From positions 1 through 64,000 of the forward strand of contig WAEK01000022.1 of assembly GCA_011634665.1 (NCBI GenBank): 64,000 nt of DNA, written 5' to 3'. Under the pieces are notes generated by a model. It did not search any database, was not told where the DNA came from, and saw nothing but the letters and a program-made list of their open reading frames with translations. This stretch comes from Mortierella sp. BCC40632. Taxonomy: Eukaryota > Mortierellomycota > Mortierellomycetes > Mortierellales > Mortierellaceae. This document shows positions 49,471-59,800 of the stretch, piece after piece. Numbering within the stretch: position 1 is the first letter of the stretch; every line of letters begins with the position of its first letter. A program made the position numbers and the translations under genes.

Positions 49471-49877
49471 TTAATAGCGGTCGCAATTTTTGCGGAGGGA
49501 TCTCCAGTTCTGATTCCATTTTCCATTTCCGGACACGGAAGATTTCGGAAAAACTGGATCGTCAAGAGAGCCAGTGATTCTGGGACCATTATCAATTTGC
49601 AGATCGAGTTCTATAATTCCAATCTGGCCCTGAAAACTGTGACCAGAAGTCAATTGTCCCAGGTTCTCATACTCCAACTCCGCATAAGAGCTTGAGAACT
49701 GTTTGGGATCTGGAGTAAGGTATCCAGTGAAAGAGTGCGGGATGCCGTTAATATCGAAGAGGCTTTGAACAAGCCTCCTTCTATACTTTTAACTTTTCCA
49801 AAGGCTCTTTCAGCTTGCACCAGAGCTGGAGCCAGCAAAGTAGCTGCAATGGTCATGGAAATGGCGGTGAAACGCAT
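49471..49877 (-). pseudogene. small secreted protein, copy A, frameshifted
   Basis: The frame opens at 49877 with MRFTAISMTIAATLLAPALV, a clear signal peptide ending QA/ERAFG, and closes at 49471 with NQNWRSLRKNCDRY, the family C-terminus. The two ends are in different frames. Compared with the intact copy at 57117-57524, the frame changes around 49755-49765 (AAAGCCTCTTCG), where one base is missing or two are extra. After the shift the sequence again matches the family (FDINGIPHSFTGYL type). A 5'-UTR intron (49988-49879) like those of the other copies is still present. The promoter is cut off by the Harbinger insertion ending at 50048. With both a frameshift and a separated promoter, I call it a pseudogene. 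A sequencing error at the shift cannot be excluded. Confidence 0.75.
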
Positions 49878-50047
49878 TCTATCATAAGAATGATAAAAAA
49901 AGATGGTGTGTTAGTCCTCGGACATTGGACTTGGATACAGGGATAAGAGTGAGGAAGATATGGAGGCGAGGGGGGTATTGTCACTTACTTGTACTTTGTT
50001 CGTGAGAGGGTAAAATGGGATGCGAGACTTGAAAATCAAGAAACCAG

Positions 50048-50059
50048 AACCCCATTCAA
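50048..50059. repeat. left terminal inverted repeat of the Harbinger element
   Basis: AACCCCATTCAA, matching the complement of 53419-53430 without mismatch. It is preceded by the CAG target duplication. Confidence 0.9.
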
Positions 50060-50316
50060 CGACACTGGGAATTTGGAAATTTAGAAATTTTTCAAGGTTT
50101 ATGCATTTTTATTGGGTAAAAGTATTCCACGAGGAGACGGCGTTGGACCAACCAAATCAATTTTCAACTTTCAAAAAATCCAAAATTTCTCGTGAGAATT
50201 TTAGAATTTTGATTTTTTGTTTTTTTCAACAGGCTTACGACAACACCACCATCTCACTTCTTTTTTACTCATTCAACACCTCGACCACTCCTCCTCCTCA
50301 CTTCACCTATTCAAAA

Positions 50317-50532
50317 ATGAGCTACAACAACAGCAACAACTACTACTACTCCGCCGATCATCAAAGAAGGCAACTTCCCCCTAGAAGAATACAACTTGCC
50401 TCACCTGCTCCCTCTGAGGACAACAACTGCGTCGACTTGTACGTCAATCATACGTCCCCTCCTCCCTCTTCCACTTTTTTTCAGCAACAACAGCTTGCGC
50501 AACATTTAGTTTCTCAGCAGCAGCAGCAGCAG

Positions 50533-50595
<63 letters not shown>

Positions 50596-51653
50596 TCCCG
50601 CCGCACACAACGCCACCACAATTACCTCCTTCAGTCACCATTTCCGCCCAGACATTAGCACAACAGCGGAAGCATCAAGACCAGCGGCCCCTACTCTTCT
50701 TACGCGACACATGGTCCCAACATCTGTTTTGATGAAACGAAAAATCGACGAGTTGACCCATCCTGACCGCACTGTGACAATCTCGCCAAACAGCAGCACC
50801 ACGTCATTAATCGACGACGACTCCGCCGCCCCCCCATCTACCAAAAAAGCCCGACCTACCCGCAAAAACGACTTCTGGAAGAAGCAGGGAGTGAAAGACC
50901 TGGTTGAATGGTTGTCTGACCCAGAAAAAGAGGACCGACTAAGGAATGCGGGAAAGACTGAAGGCACAAGAGTTGGCGATGTCCTTAAAGAGATTGCAGC
51001 ATGGGTCAACGCGCGTGCAAATACCGACTGGAAAGTTGAAGATGCTCGGAATAATATTCGATCGGTCGAGAAGAAATACAATGAAGCTAAGAATTTGACG
51101 ATGAGAACTGGTGAAGGTGATGATGGCGAGACAACACTGGAGGAGAGGAGAAATGAAGTTTGTCCTTATTTTGAACAGTTGCACGATGTATATGCTTCTT
51201 GCATTGTCAAGAACCCTCTTCCTCTAAAGGAATCGACTGCACCTCAAGTTCAGCGGGTGATAATTCAAGACTTCGAGGCGTCAGACCTGGAGGCTGACTT
51301 AGAAGTTGACCTCGAGGCTGATGACCTAACGAACACACGTAGGTGACATATTACTTATGGGAGATCCTACAAAGGCTAGTTGCTATGACAAAACTAATGA
51401 TTGAGTGTACACAGCATCCAGGGGTTCAAGTTCACAAACCAAGGCCAAGAAAGTGAAGGAAGACCGTCTTACTGCTCTTATGAAGACCGTGGAAAAGGCT
51501 AAAGAACTCAGCGACTCGCAAGAAGACAATGTGCTCCAGCCAGTATACCAGGATGCTCGGTCCGATTTGAAGGAGGCCAGAGCAGAATTGAAGGAAGCCA
51601 GAGCAGAAACAAAGGAAGTCATGGAAAAGTTGGAAGACTGCCGCAAAGATTGA
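50317..51653 (+). CDS. Harbinger accessory protein (Myb-like type), spliced
   Basis: The model joins 50317-50438, 50518-51338 and 51415-51653 for 393 residues. The first intron (GTACGT to TTTCTCAG, 79 nt) moves the CAG tract into the Ser/Asn frame, which runs without a stop into the downstream frame. The second intron restores TNTPSRGSSS. Without the first intron the tract would read as poly-Gln and end at 50658. The central region (KNDFWKKQGVKDLVEWLSDP ... DWKVEDARNNIRSVEKKYNE) is a basic helical module, and the C-terminus is a coiled coil with three similar DLKEARAE-type repeats. In PIF/Harbinger elements the second gene encodes a Myb/SANT-like protein that brings the transposase to the nucleus and the ends. 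Its position and helical content fit that role, but I did not recognise a strict SANT signature. Confidence 0.65.
50516..50594. repeat. CAG/CAA trinucleotide tract
   Basis: About 26 CAG/CAA codons in a row inside the accessory gene of the transposon. Mixed CAG and CAA interruptions suggest selection or age rather than pure slippage. Depending on splicing it is read as Gln or as Ser/Asn. Confidence 0.9.
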
Positions 51654-51769
51654 AACAAGCAAACGAAGTGATTATGGAGCTACGACTGGAACTGGCTAGA
51701 TATAAGAACGATGCGACCTGGAAATGGGAAGGGGGTGGCATTCGTGTGTCAAGGGCAGACGAATGCTAA

Positions 51770-52942
51770 TCAGCGGAATCTACGCGCTTTTATTTGGGGT
51801 CGTTGTTGTAGAACATAGGTCTTCAGTCTATCCCTTTTCCTCCTTGCATCCACCAAGTCTTGCTCCATTTCCATTTGTCGAATGTCCTCTTCCTCATCTT
51901 CAAATACCATATCTTCATTGACCTCGACCTCGATCTGTTGTTGGACTTCTCTCTCTATGTCCAAGTCGTCATCTGAACTAGCCTGGCGAACAAAGTTGTG
52001 CAGCACAACGCATGCGCATATCCACATGCTAACTCTGTCAATGTCCTTTTCTGACTTGACGAAGATACTCAGCCGTTTCAACGATAAGAACTTATTCTTG
52101 AGCATTCCAAAGGCGTTCTCGATTTTTGCTCGAGCTGACCCATGGATCCTGTTGAAATGTAGCTGATCACCAGTAGCATTCTTGTATCTTGGTATCACTG
52201 TTGTCGTCAAGGCGTATGCTCCATCTGCGAGGAGGTATTCTTGATCCTTAAAGTATTTGGTCGGGTCGTTGTAGAGCGAGGTTCTCTTGTACGCCAGGGC
52301 ATCATGTGTCGATCCAACGTAGCCTGTCGCGAAGTAGATGAACCGACCCTAATGATCACATACAGCTGTGGCCCCAATTGCGTACTCGCACTTCCTCGTG
52401 ACCCACGATTTCTGCTGCCAAGAAGGCGCCATGTCGAAGGCAAAGGTTACCCCATCAAGAGCACCAATACAATGGGCAAAGCCGTATTCTTGCTTGAACC
52501 AGTGCTTTGTTTCCATCTTCCGATTCTCATCAGGCCAAGCAACAAATCGATTAAAAAGGCTATCCAGGGCGCGGATTATCCTCCAGGTCGCCGTAGAGAC
52601 AGTTCCAGTCGACACCCCCATAATCCAGGCCGTTTTCACGATGGAGAATCCGCAAGTCCCAGTACGAATAAGCATGATCTTCAGCTGCACAACGATCTCG
52701 TCCATCGAGATCTGTTTACCGTCGAGTTCATTGAAGTGAGTGGTATAGCTGAGCTCGACTGCAATGGCCTTGAATTGATCCTTGGAAAGGCGCATGATGC
52801 GCTTGAAGTGATCGCTGTTGTACGCGTCCAAAACACGATCCCTAATATCTGTCGAGGAAGGGTGTCTTGTTCTAGGACGAAGGTACCTTGAAGCCGATGT
52901 ATCAGTTTTCACACTCTCATTTTTCACTCCAGTTCGCTCCAT
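51770..52942 (-). pseudogene. PIF/Harbinger DDE transposase with one in-frame stop
   Basis: A single frame of 391 codons from ATG 52942 to the stop at 51770 is broken only by a TAG at 52351-52349. Both sides of it read as one protein: ...EYAIGATAVCDH, stop, GRFIYFATGYVGSTHDALAY.... The DDE-4 catalytic residues are all present: Asp in IGALDG, Asp in GSTHDALAY, Glu in KIENAFGMLKNK. An HTH-like segment (SIVKTAWIMGVSTGTVST) precedes them. The enzyme would cut and paste the element ends. The C-terminal 60 residues are very acidic, then basic. Only one disabling change in about 1.2 kb suggests recent inactivation, or stop readthrough; an intron hiding the stop was not found. It is convergent with the accessory gene, 117 bp away. 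Confidence 0.87.
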
Positions 52943-53418
52943 CTTTCTTTGGGCTTCCTGTCCACTCTTTTACCTGTTCGATGATAAGTGGTGTAGAACG
53001 GCGAGACATGCTTCGAGATAAAGTATTCGGTTATTCTTGTATTTCTGGCTGCGTTTTGGCCCCACTTTAATTAAGTCTTCGGTCGCATCAATGACTTTCT
53101 TCTCAAAGGCTCGATACAAAGCTTGCTTGCGGGTAGTTTTTGGCATGTTGTGTGAGGAGGTGGAGGACGAAAAAAAAAAAATATAAAAAAAAAGTAATAA
53201 CCATCCGCATCATCACTCCTCCTACTTCTCCCCCACCATACCAGTTTTCTCACGAATTTTCCCTACTTTCCTCCCAACCACATGATTTCAAGGACATTGA
53301 ATGGTCTTTGGAAATTTGGTAAGATGGGAAAATTGAAAAACGACAAAAAAAAAGACCATGTTTCTAAGCCAATGAGAAAATTTACCAATTTTTAAGGTTT
53401 ACAATCTTCCCATTGTGC

Positions 53419-53430
53419 TTGAATGGGGTT
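53419..53430. repeat. right terminal inverted repeat of the Harbinger element
   Basis: TTGAATGGGGTT, directly followed by the second CAG and by sequence that continues the interrupted promoter of the secreted-protein gene. Confidence 0.9.
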
Positions 53431-53433
53431 CAG

Positions 53434-55080
53434 GTGGAAAACGCTCTTTATATACGGGTGATGAGGAAGTGTGTGGGAAAATGCATAGACTCTTAGGAAG
53501 GTGTTGTCTTTGTTCGCCGTCAAGCTAGGGCTTGCCTTTGCATGTCTTGTTCTTTCGTCTCCCGTACACATCTTGTTCCTGCGCACAACGTTAGTCACCC
53601 CTATTTCACAGTTGTATCTTCTTGTGCACCTCTATCCATAAACAGAAAGTGCATAAACCACACTCTTGCAGTTGCATGAATCCGAGAGATGAGAAGGGCA
53701 ACTGTAGTCTGCCATAAATTGAATCTCTCGGCTTGATGAGATAGCTCCATAATGCAGAAATCCTCACGCAATGTCGGTCCTCATGCACGTGCATTTTTAT
53801 GCCGGTACTCGAATGTGGTTTCCTTCCATCGTATCATGTCCTAGCCATTTCCCACGTAATTTTTGGTGTGGATAGTGTCACACCTTCAACGCATTCGTAG
53901 ACTGTGCGTGTTTTCGCTAGGTAACAGGCTACTCGGAGTCAACTGTCCTTTCTCTTCTTGGAAAACCCAGAAATGGAGAAAACAAATGCATATTCTCTTG
54001 GTAAGTCTCCGCTCCTTTCATTTTCTCACAGGTTCGGTAGTTGTAGGTTTTAGACTCCATGTGGTTGCATGTATCTGTAATAGACAGAAATTGGTAGGAT
54101 TGCGATCAAAAATATATGTGCTAGAAGGGATGTTGGCAACACAAATATCCTCCAACATCTCAGCATTGACCTCCCTTGGTTCTTTTTCAAGAGGTTTCTA
54201 GTTTATGGCCACCAAGCGATCGCAGTGATTAGTCGCGAGGGTGCGATCTCTTGGTGAGAATGAAAACCAGATGAGTGTAATGGAGAGTGAGTGGGAGGTA
54301 GAGGAAGATGAGAAAGGGTAGGAGTTCAAGAGGATTCAGATGGTGTATCGTTTAGTATTTACCCAGCCAAGCTGTTTGGAGTGTTTGCCGCGGCAGTGTG
54401 GATAAACTGGGTAAGTAAGCAAGTGAACGGATGATGGAGCGAAGAGAGGAGAGTATCGAGAACAGACCTATTCAAGACTTTCTCACAAGCTCAACTATTC
54501 CTGTGGCATGGAGAAACAAATGGAGATTATTGGACGACTTGAGCTGTGGTAGGAAAGAAATGTGGAGCTTTTGATTATTGTCATGGCAGGTGACGTGAGG
54601 ATGGTGACTCCTCCAACGAATAGACCCTTTATGAACTTTGCCCTATTAACATGCAATGTCTGTTGCCAGAGTAGTGAGATCCCTTTCTCTTTACCACAAG
54701 CAAAGGTGGTGTCCTGAGCATTTGTTCCTCGGACTTGGCTGACGGCCAAACAAACAAATATTGTGGGAAAATACTCTAGTCCCAACACCCATCCCCTATT
54801 CCCAAAAGATTCACAGCTAAGCATGGCAAAGACTGATCAACCAAGAAAGACCTCCCTCGAACAGAGCAGTTTCTCTGAGCATTGTGGAGAAAGTTGTACA
54901 GAACCAATACAAGGTCATGAAAGCGTAATACAGAATAGCTCGAGTGTGATTATTCAACTCAAGAGTCGTGAGAAGCAAATCCTGAGGTACGGTATTTTTT
55001 CTTTTGGTGGCCTGAAGACGACCTCCGAGGCTAACGGTTGAAAGGGACAATAGCCAAGGTCAGGAAGAAGATCTGGATTA
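53434..55080. repeat. upstream part of duplicated unit A
   Basis: The order of sequence blocks matches the region upstream of copy B (57698-59280). Shared blocks include GTGTGGGAAAATGCATAGA, GGAAGGTGTTGTCTTTGTTC, AAACCACACTCTT, CATCTCAGCATTGACCTCC, CTCGAACAGAGCAG with TCTCTGAGCATTG, and AGAATAGCTCGAG. Without the transposon unit A (about 48795-55080) and unit B (about 56414-59280) are each close to 2.9 kb. No conserved open frame was found in the shared upstream part, so it is probably regulatory or simply carried along. Confidence 0.8.
53447..53454 (-). promoter_or_regulatory. TATA box of secreted-protein copy A, now displaced
   Basis: On the minus strand TATATAAA. Removing the transposon and one CAG puts it about 190 bp upstream of the ATG at 49877, as in copies B and C. 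The insertion lies 13 bp downstream of the box, so the box is now separated from the gene by 3.4 kb. Confidence 0.75.
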
Positions 55081-55676
55081 GCTCAAGAAACCACCATCCA
55101 ATTTTTTTCTTTTTGGTAAGCTTTGGTATCCGAGAGTAGCCGACTCCCGAGAAAATAAGATGTGCTCACATATTCCAAAATCTAGGGCCCTTGGGCCTAA
55201 TCTTTCATTAGGCTCGAAAAGGAAGATTGCCATGTGCGTGAGCTGACAAGGTGAAAAGAGGAAGATCTGTGACACCAACTTTCTCCCTTCGCCTGTCCGC
55301 CTGACTCTCTGCCACCAATCTCTCCTTGTCACCAACCAACTCGCCAGCGAGTCCTCTCTTTCTCTCTTGCTCCTCCATCAAGTACCCAGACTCAAAGAAC
55401 GATAAACCATCGCTGAATCTACAGGCCCTACTATCTTGTGATGGTCGTCCTCATCTACACAGCTTCTCAGAACCGCCTATTCCAGGTCAATGGACTTCAC
55501 TTATTCGTCTGAGACCATTGGCTTAAAGGACTACTCTCCTCATGTCATCAGTAGAGGTCTCTGGTCGAGGATGAGAAAAGTCATGGAGACTATGGCCCAC
55601 TTTCTCAGTTCACCTAATCCTAACAGTTTGATGATGGTCGTTTCCTCAACATCTCAGAGTACTATTTTGGACCGAT

Positions 55677-55717
<41 letters not shown>

Positions 55718-56413
55718 CATCACACACCATCTCTGCCATTCCACAGTGTCAAGTAGCCGGACGATATCTATAATCCAAGTCATCTTTCACTCTCCACTCT
55801 CTCCTTTGCGCATGTTTGTCTTTTTGTTCGTCACAGGATGAGTCACTTTGACATTCATGAATCATGAGAGAGTCAGCGAGCAAGAGACCAGTGGATCGCC
55901 CTTTGCTCCCAGGATAGACCACCACAGACTATGCTCAAATTGTGAACTCTGGATCTTTCGATCTCAAAGACAGGCATCTTGTATTACGAAATGACCACCT
56001 CACTGAGGATGAGGACTCCTCAGAAACTAAGAGTGAATGATGGTTAGAGAAGAAAGAAGAAGCCAGATTTCCTTAGCTATCTTCTAGATGGCACGCCAGA
56101 AAGAACGAGAGAAACCTTTTCCATTCTCAAATATCACTGTAGAACTTATGATGGCCCTTTGACAACTCGTAATGTTTCGGCATTTTGAGCACTTTGAGGG
56201 CAACACCAAAAAAAAGGGGGGGGAGGGGGTTGTATGGCAACACGCTATCGACTACTTTAGGTACTCCTGAATTCCTACAACTGTCAAAATAAGAAAAAGG
56301 TACTCAAGAAGAGAAGAGATGGGGCAATCTCTTTATTCAAATAAGGTCATTTCCTCCCCTTGTTTGCCGATTAAGCTCGCTAACTGAAAAAATATTGATC
56401 GATGACCAATCGC
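55081..56413. other. spacer between duplicated units A and B, no gene seen
   Basis: Contains a (CT)n tract at about 55678-55713 and a G-rich run near 56213-56230. The open frames are short and unrecognised. Confidence 0.5.
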
Positions 56414-57116
56414 CACTAGTCCATCTCCTACTCGGATACCTGATACCGAATCCTTTTTTCATGACTCGAAGGATCCGACAACTCCAAGAAGTATCGCCAG
56501 TGGTTGAACAGATCCTGGAAGATACCATCAAACAATCTGTAGTGATGATGGATCAACCTTCAAGCTTCCTCTCCTCTCCTCTCCTCTCCTCTCCTCTCCT
56601 CCTCTCCTCCCGCTCCTTCTCAAGGGTTATCGCAGCAGCAAGATGTTGGTAAAAGAGGAACGAGAGCGAGGTTTGAATTGAGTCAACTCAAGATATAACG
56701 CAGCATGTCAATTTCAAACTAGGTGATCTGGCATAAGAAAAAAAGGTGAACTGTCCCTTGAATTGTACAGTAGCAAATTTGCCAATCGACTCTACTGATT
56801 CGAGGTAGTCAAGAAATATTCTTACGGTTTAAAGGATAGGAGGCATTACGTGCTAGTGGAATCTAAACAACCATATGGAAAGAATCTGTACCTCATACTA
56901 CTCTTATGTTAATAATTCAACACTTTCTCTTCATGCCTCTGTCACAATCCTAGGAAAGGAACAAAACTGTGGGGCATTGCAGAGTTTGGATATACAGTCT
57001 TCTCCAACTGAGGAAGAATGGGTTTTCATTTTTTTTTATTCAATATATTCGACTCTCCTCAAAGCTCCTCTTCCTAGAGCCATTTGTACACATCCAAATG
57101 TCCTGTTTAGAGTGCG
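56414..57116. repeat. downstream part of duplicated unit B
   Basis: Matches 48795-49470 of unit A: TCGGATACCTGATACC, GAAGGATCCGA, ACCATCAAACAA, AAGATATAACGCAGCATGTC, and the 3' flank GAGGAAGAATGGGTTTTCAT before the stop codon. A TCCTC pentanucleotide repeat (about 56570-56610) is expanded here relative to unit A. Confidence 0.8.
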
Positions 57117-57524
57117 TTAATAGCGGTCGCAATTTTGGCGGAGGGATCTCCAGTTCTGAACCCACTGTCCACTTCCATACACGGCAGATTTCGGGTAAAG
57201 CGGCTGGTCAAGAGGGCCAGTGATTCTGGGACCATTATCAAGTTTCAGCTGGAGATCCGTAACTCCAATCGTGCCTTGAAGTTTGCGAGCGGCAGTCAAT
57301 TGTTCCCGGTTCTCATACTCCAAGATCGCGTTAGAGCTTGAGAATTGCTGGGTAATTGGAGAAAAGATTCCTTGGAAATGGTACGTGACATCTTCAATGA
57401 TGAAAGTGCTAACGAACCTGCCTCCATTTAGACCTCGAACAAATCCAAAGGCTCTTTCAGCTTGCACCATAGCTGGAGCCAGCAAAGCAGCTGCAATGGT
57501 CATGGAAACGGTGTTGAAACGCAT
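57117..57524 (-). CDS. small secreted protein, copy B (intact)
   Basis: 135 residues. A signal peptide (MRFNTVSMTIAAALLAPAMV, cleavage likely after VQA) leads to a mature chain of about 113 residues, predicted beta-rich from alternating hydrophobics, with a single Cys close to the end. The C-terminus WVQNWRSLRQNCDRY is shared with copies A and C. It is not recognised as a known family; no catalytic motif, lectin repeat or cysteine pattern is evident. The likely place is the cell wall or medium. A 5'-UTR intron (57637-57526, GTAAGC...CAG) ends one base before the ATG, and a TATA box lies about 190 bp upstream. With such a strong core promoter, regulated high expression is plausible. Confidence 0.8.
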   Translation of the reverse strand: MRFNTVSMTIAAALLAPAMVQAERAFGFVRGLNGGRFVSTFIIEDVTYHFQGIFSPITQQFSSSNAILEYENREQLTAARKLQGTIGVTDLQLKLDNGPRITGPLDQPLYPKSAVYGSGQWVQNWRSLRQNCDRY

Positions 57525-57525
57525 A

Positions 57526-57637
57526 CTGTCATGAGAATCGTCAAAGGAAATGATGTGTTAGTCTTCGAAAATGGAACTTGGATACAGAGATAAGAGTGAG
57601 AGAGATATGAGGGCGAGAAGGGGATGTTGTTGCTTAC
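57526..57637 (-). other. 5'-UTR intron of secreted-protein copy B
   Basis: Donor AAAGTACAA|GTAAGC, acceptor CATGACAG directly before TATG. The equivalent introns are 49879-49988 in copy A and 62584-62740 in copy C, with the AAAGTACAAG donor context kept in all three. Confidence 0.7.
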
Positions 57638-57697
57638 TTGTACTTTGTTCGTAGAAGGGTAAAATGGAATGTGAGTCCTGAAAATCAATGGACCAGG

Positions 57698-59290
57698 TGG
57701 AAAGGGCCCTTTTTATACTGGTGATGAGGAAGGGAACCTCTGTTGACAATGACAAGTCTGAACCAAAGGAAGAGGAATGAGGTGCTAAAGTGTGTGGGAA
57801 AATGCATAGATGCTTAGGAAGGTGTTGTCTTTGTTCGCCGTCAAGCTAGGGCTTGCCTTTGCATGTCTCTACATCGCCCTTACACATCTTGTTCCTGCAC
57901 ACAACGTGTTAGTCGCCCCTATTTCACAATTTTATCATCGTGTTCTCGGCGACCCACAAACAAAAGAGATCCACAATGGTTAAACCACACTCTTACAACT
58001 GCATGAATGCAGGCAGCGAGAAATGCAACTGTGGTCTTCCACGATCGAATCTAAATAATGCGCATTTTGTCAGTTCTCACGCCCTGTGCGCTTTTCTCAT
58101 GCAGCTGTTCCGATATGGTTTCCTCTGACCATATCATACCATAGCCATCTCTTACGTCTTTTTGTGCTTTGGATAGTACCACACCTTTATCAATTTCGTG
58201 TGTGTGCCTTCGCTAGGCTTCACGAAAGTCGCGTCAACTGTCCCTAGAAGGGAATCTAGTCATGGCGATAGCAAAAACTCGTTTTCTCACAGGCTCAGTA
58301 ATTATTAGCTTTGGATTTCATGTGGTTGCCTGCGCTTGCAATAGCTGCATACAGAAAAAATGACGGGATCGTAGCCAGAGGAAGGTGTGCTTGCAGGAGG
58401 CTGTCAATGCAAATACCTCCCGGTCTTTCTAGACCATCTCAGCATTGACCTCCTTTGGTTTTTTAAAGTTTCCCTGGGGGTTTTCCAAAGGATATCTAGC
58501 CAAACAGTCACAGTGATGATGCGCCAATGCGGATTGACTGGAGAGAGAGAGAGTATCGAGAATAGGTCTCTTCGCGACTCACCCACAAGTTCAACTATTT
58601 CTGTGATAAGGAGAATCAAATGGATATTATTTGGTGAACTGCCCGGTGGTAGGAAAGAAAAGAGGGGCTTTTGTTACCCGGCCTTGGCTAACATTCAAAC
58701 TAGCAAATCTTGTGGATCCTACTTTGGCTCAATCTCCAAGCTCAGCTTAGTCTGACGTGCCATTTTATGTTGTTCACCAACTCAACAAATACAAAATTTA
58801 AGTATCTGTCATTCAAGTGTAGTCTATCTACATAATGAATATCATGTGTAGCGTTCAATACCCCACAACTGGACGCAGGGCTCTGTCTTTCTTCGAGATG
58901 AACAAAAATGGAGATCCCACAGTTGTCCCAGAACGACTATCCTTATACGAGATAATTTCTCGTAGAACTTCGAGTGGTTCTTGGAGGCAGACTTATAACT
59001 GGATCCAAGAGGTGCAGTGCGAAAGGGTCTGTGTGAGAGTGACAGCAAGCCCTTCCCTCGAACGGAACAGCGTCTCTGAGCATTGCGGAGAAAGTTGAGC
59101 ATAACCAGTACAAGAACAAGGAAGTGGTATTGTAGAATAGCTCGAGAGTGTATTTTTCAACTAAAGAGTCTGGAGCTAATCCCGAGGCACAGTGTTTGTC
59201 CTTCGATGACTCGGAGATGACATTTCGGGCAAAATGTTGAAAAGGACAATAGTCAAGGATCTAATGAGTTCAAAAAATCACTGTCCAAGT
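57698..59290. repeat. upstream part of duplicated unit B
   Basis: Counterpart of 53434-55080. Relative to unit A it has an extra 50 bp after GATGAGGAAG. No gene recognised; frames up to 122 codons (for example 58387-58755 plus) are not conserved in unit A and are discounted. Confidence 0.75.
57711..57718 (-). promoter_or_regulatory. TATA box of secreted-protein copy B
   Basis: TATAAAAA on the minus strand, 187 bp upstream of the ATG. The insertion site equivalent to the transposon target (ACCAGGTGG) lies just downstream of it at 57693-57701. Confidence 0.75.
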
Positions 59291-59800
59291 TTTTTTTTTC
59301 TTCATCACATAGTTACTCGAATCTGGTTTCCTTTCACCGCAACATGCCTTAGTCGCTTCCCACGACTTTATTTATTTATTTTTGCCAGGTGGTGCCATGC
59401 CAACATCGCTTATGCCTACATGATTTCACTAGGATATACAAGCCTATCAAACTCATCCTAGGGAACCCAGCCATGGAGAAATCAAGTATCTCCTTCACTT
59501 GGTCGATCTCACCCCCTATTCCTTCTCACAAGTCAACAATCGTGTACTTTCAGGTTCAATGCGTTGTTCTCTTTGCTCGCATCTACAGTAGCTGTCCACC
59601 ACCAGATTTGACATGGTGGCAGCTAGAGCAAGGCACTCTTGCAGGAAAATTAACAGTGTAAATGCCCCCCTCCAATCTTTCTCGGCCATTCCAGCATTGA
59701 AGTCTTTCCGTTTTTTCCGTCCTTTTTCTGAGGTTTTCATTTTGAAGATAGCTGACCTGTGGCACTCTGGATTTCGTATCAATGCTGCGCAATGAGGGTG
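59291..59800. repeat. upstream-region relic without a gene (first)
   Basis: Carries blocks of the family's upstream region: ACTCGAATCTGGTTTCC (compare ACTCGAATGTGGTTTCC in unit A), ACCCAGCCATGGAGAAA, CCAGCATTGAAGTC and TCTGAGGTTTTCA. No secreted-protein coding sequence is attached. Confidence 0.6.

Larger units (their letters stand above)
50048..53430. mobile_element. PIF/Harbinger-type DNA transposon, 3383 bp
   Basis: The ends are a perfect 12-bp inverted repeat, AACCCCATTCAA (50048-50059) and its complement (53419-53430), continuing imperfectly for about 25 bp. The 3-bp target duplication is CAG (50045-50047 and 53431-53433). The paralogous locus near 57690 has the uninterrupted ACCAGGTGG, which proves both borders. 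Inside lie two convergent genes: a spliced plus-strand accessory protein (50317-51653) and a minus-strand DDE transposase (51770-52942). This two-gene layout and a 3-bp duplication are characteristic of PIF/Harbinger elements, although the usual duplication is TWA rather than CAG. The transposase has one in-frame stop, so this copy is probably not autonomous now. Confidence 0.9.

Noticed and set aside
50020..50316. Accessory protein of the transposon starting before 50317
   Set aside because: This frame begins outside the left transposon end, so it cannot be part of the mobile gene.
56339..56531. Small minus-strand gene downstream of copy B
   Set aside because: The counterpart in unit A (about 48795-48915) differs by indels that destroy the frame.
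58387..58755. Plus-strand gene in unit B
   Set aside because: The 122-codon frame is not preserved in the duplicated unit A and has no recognised motifs.
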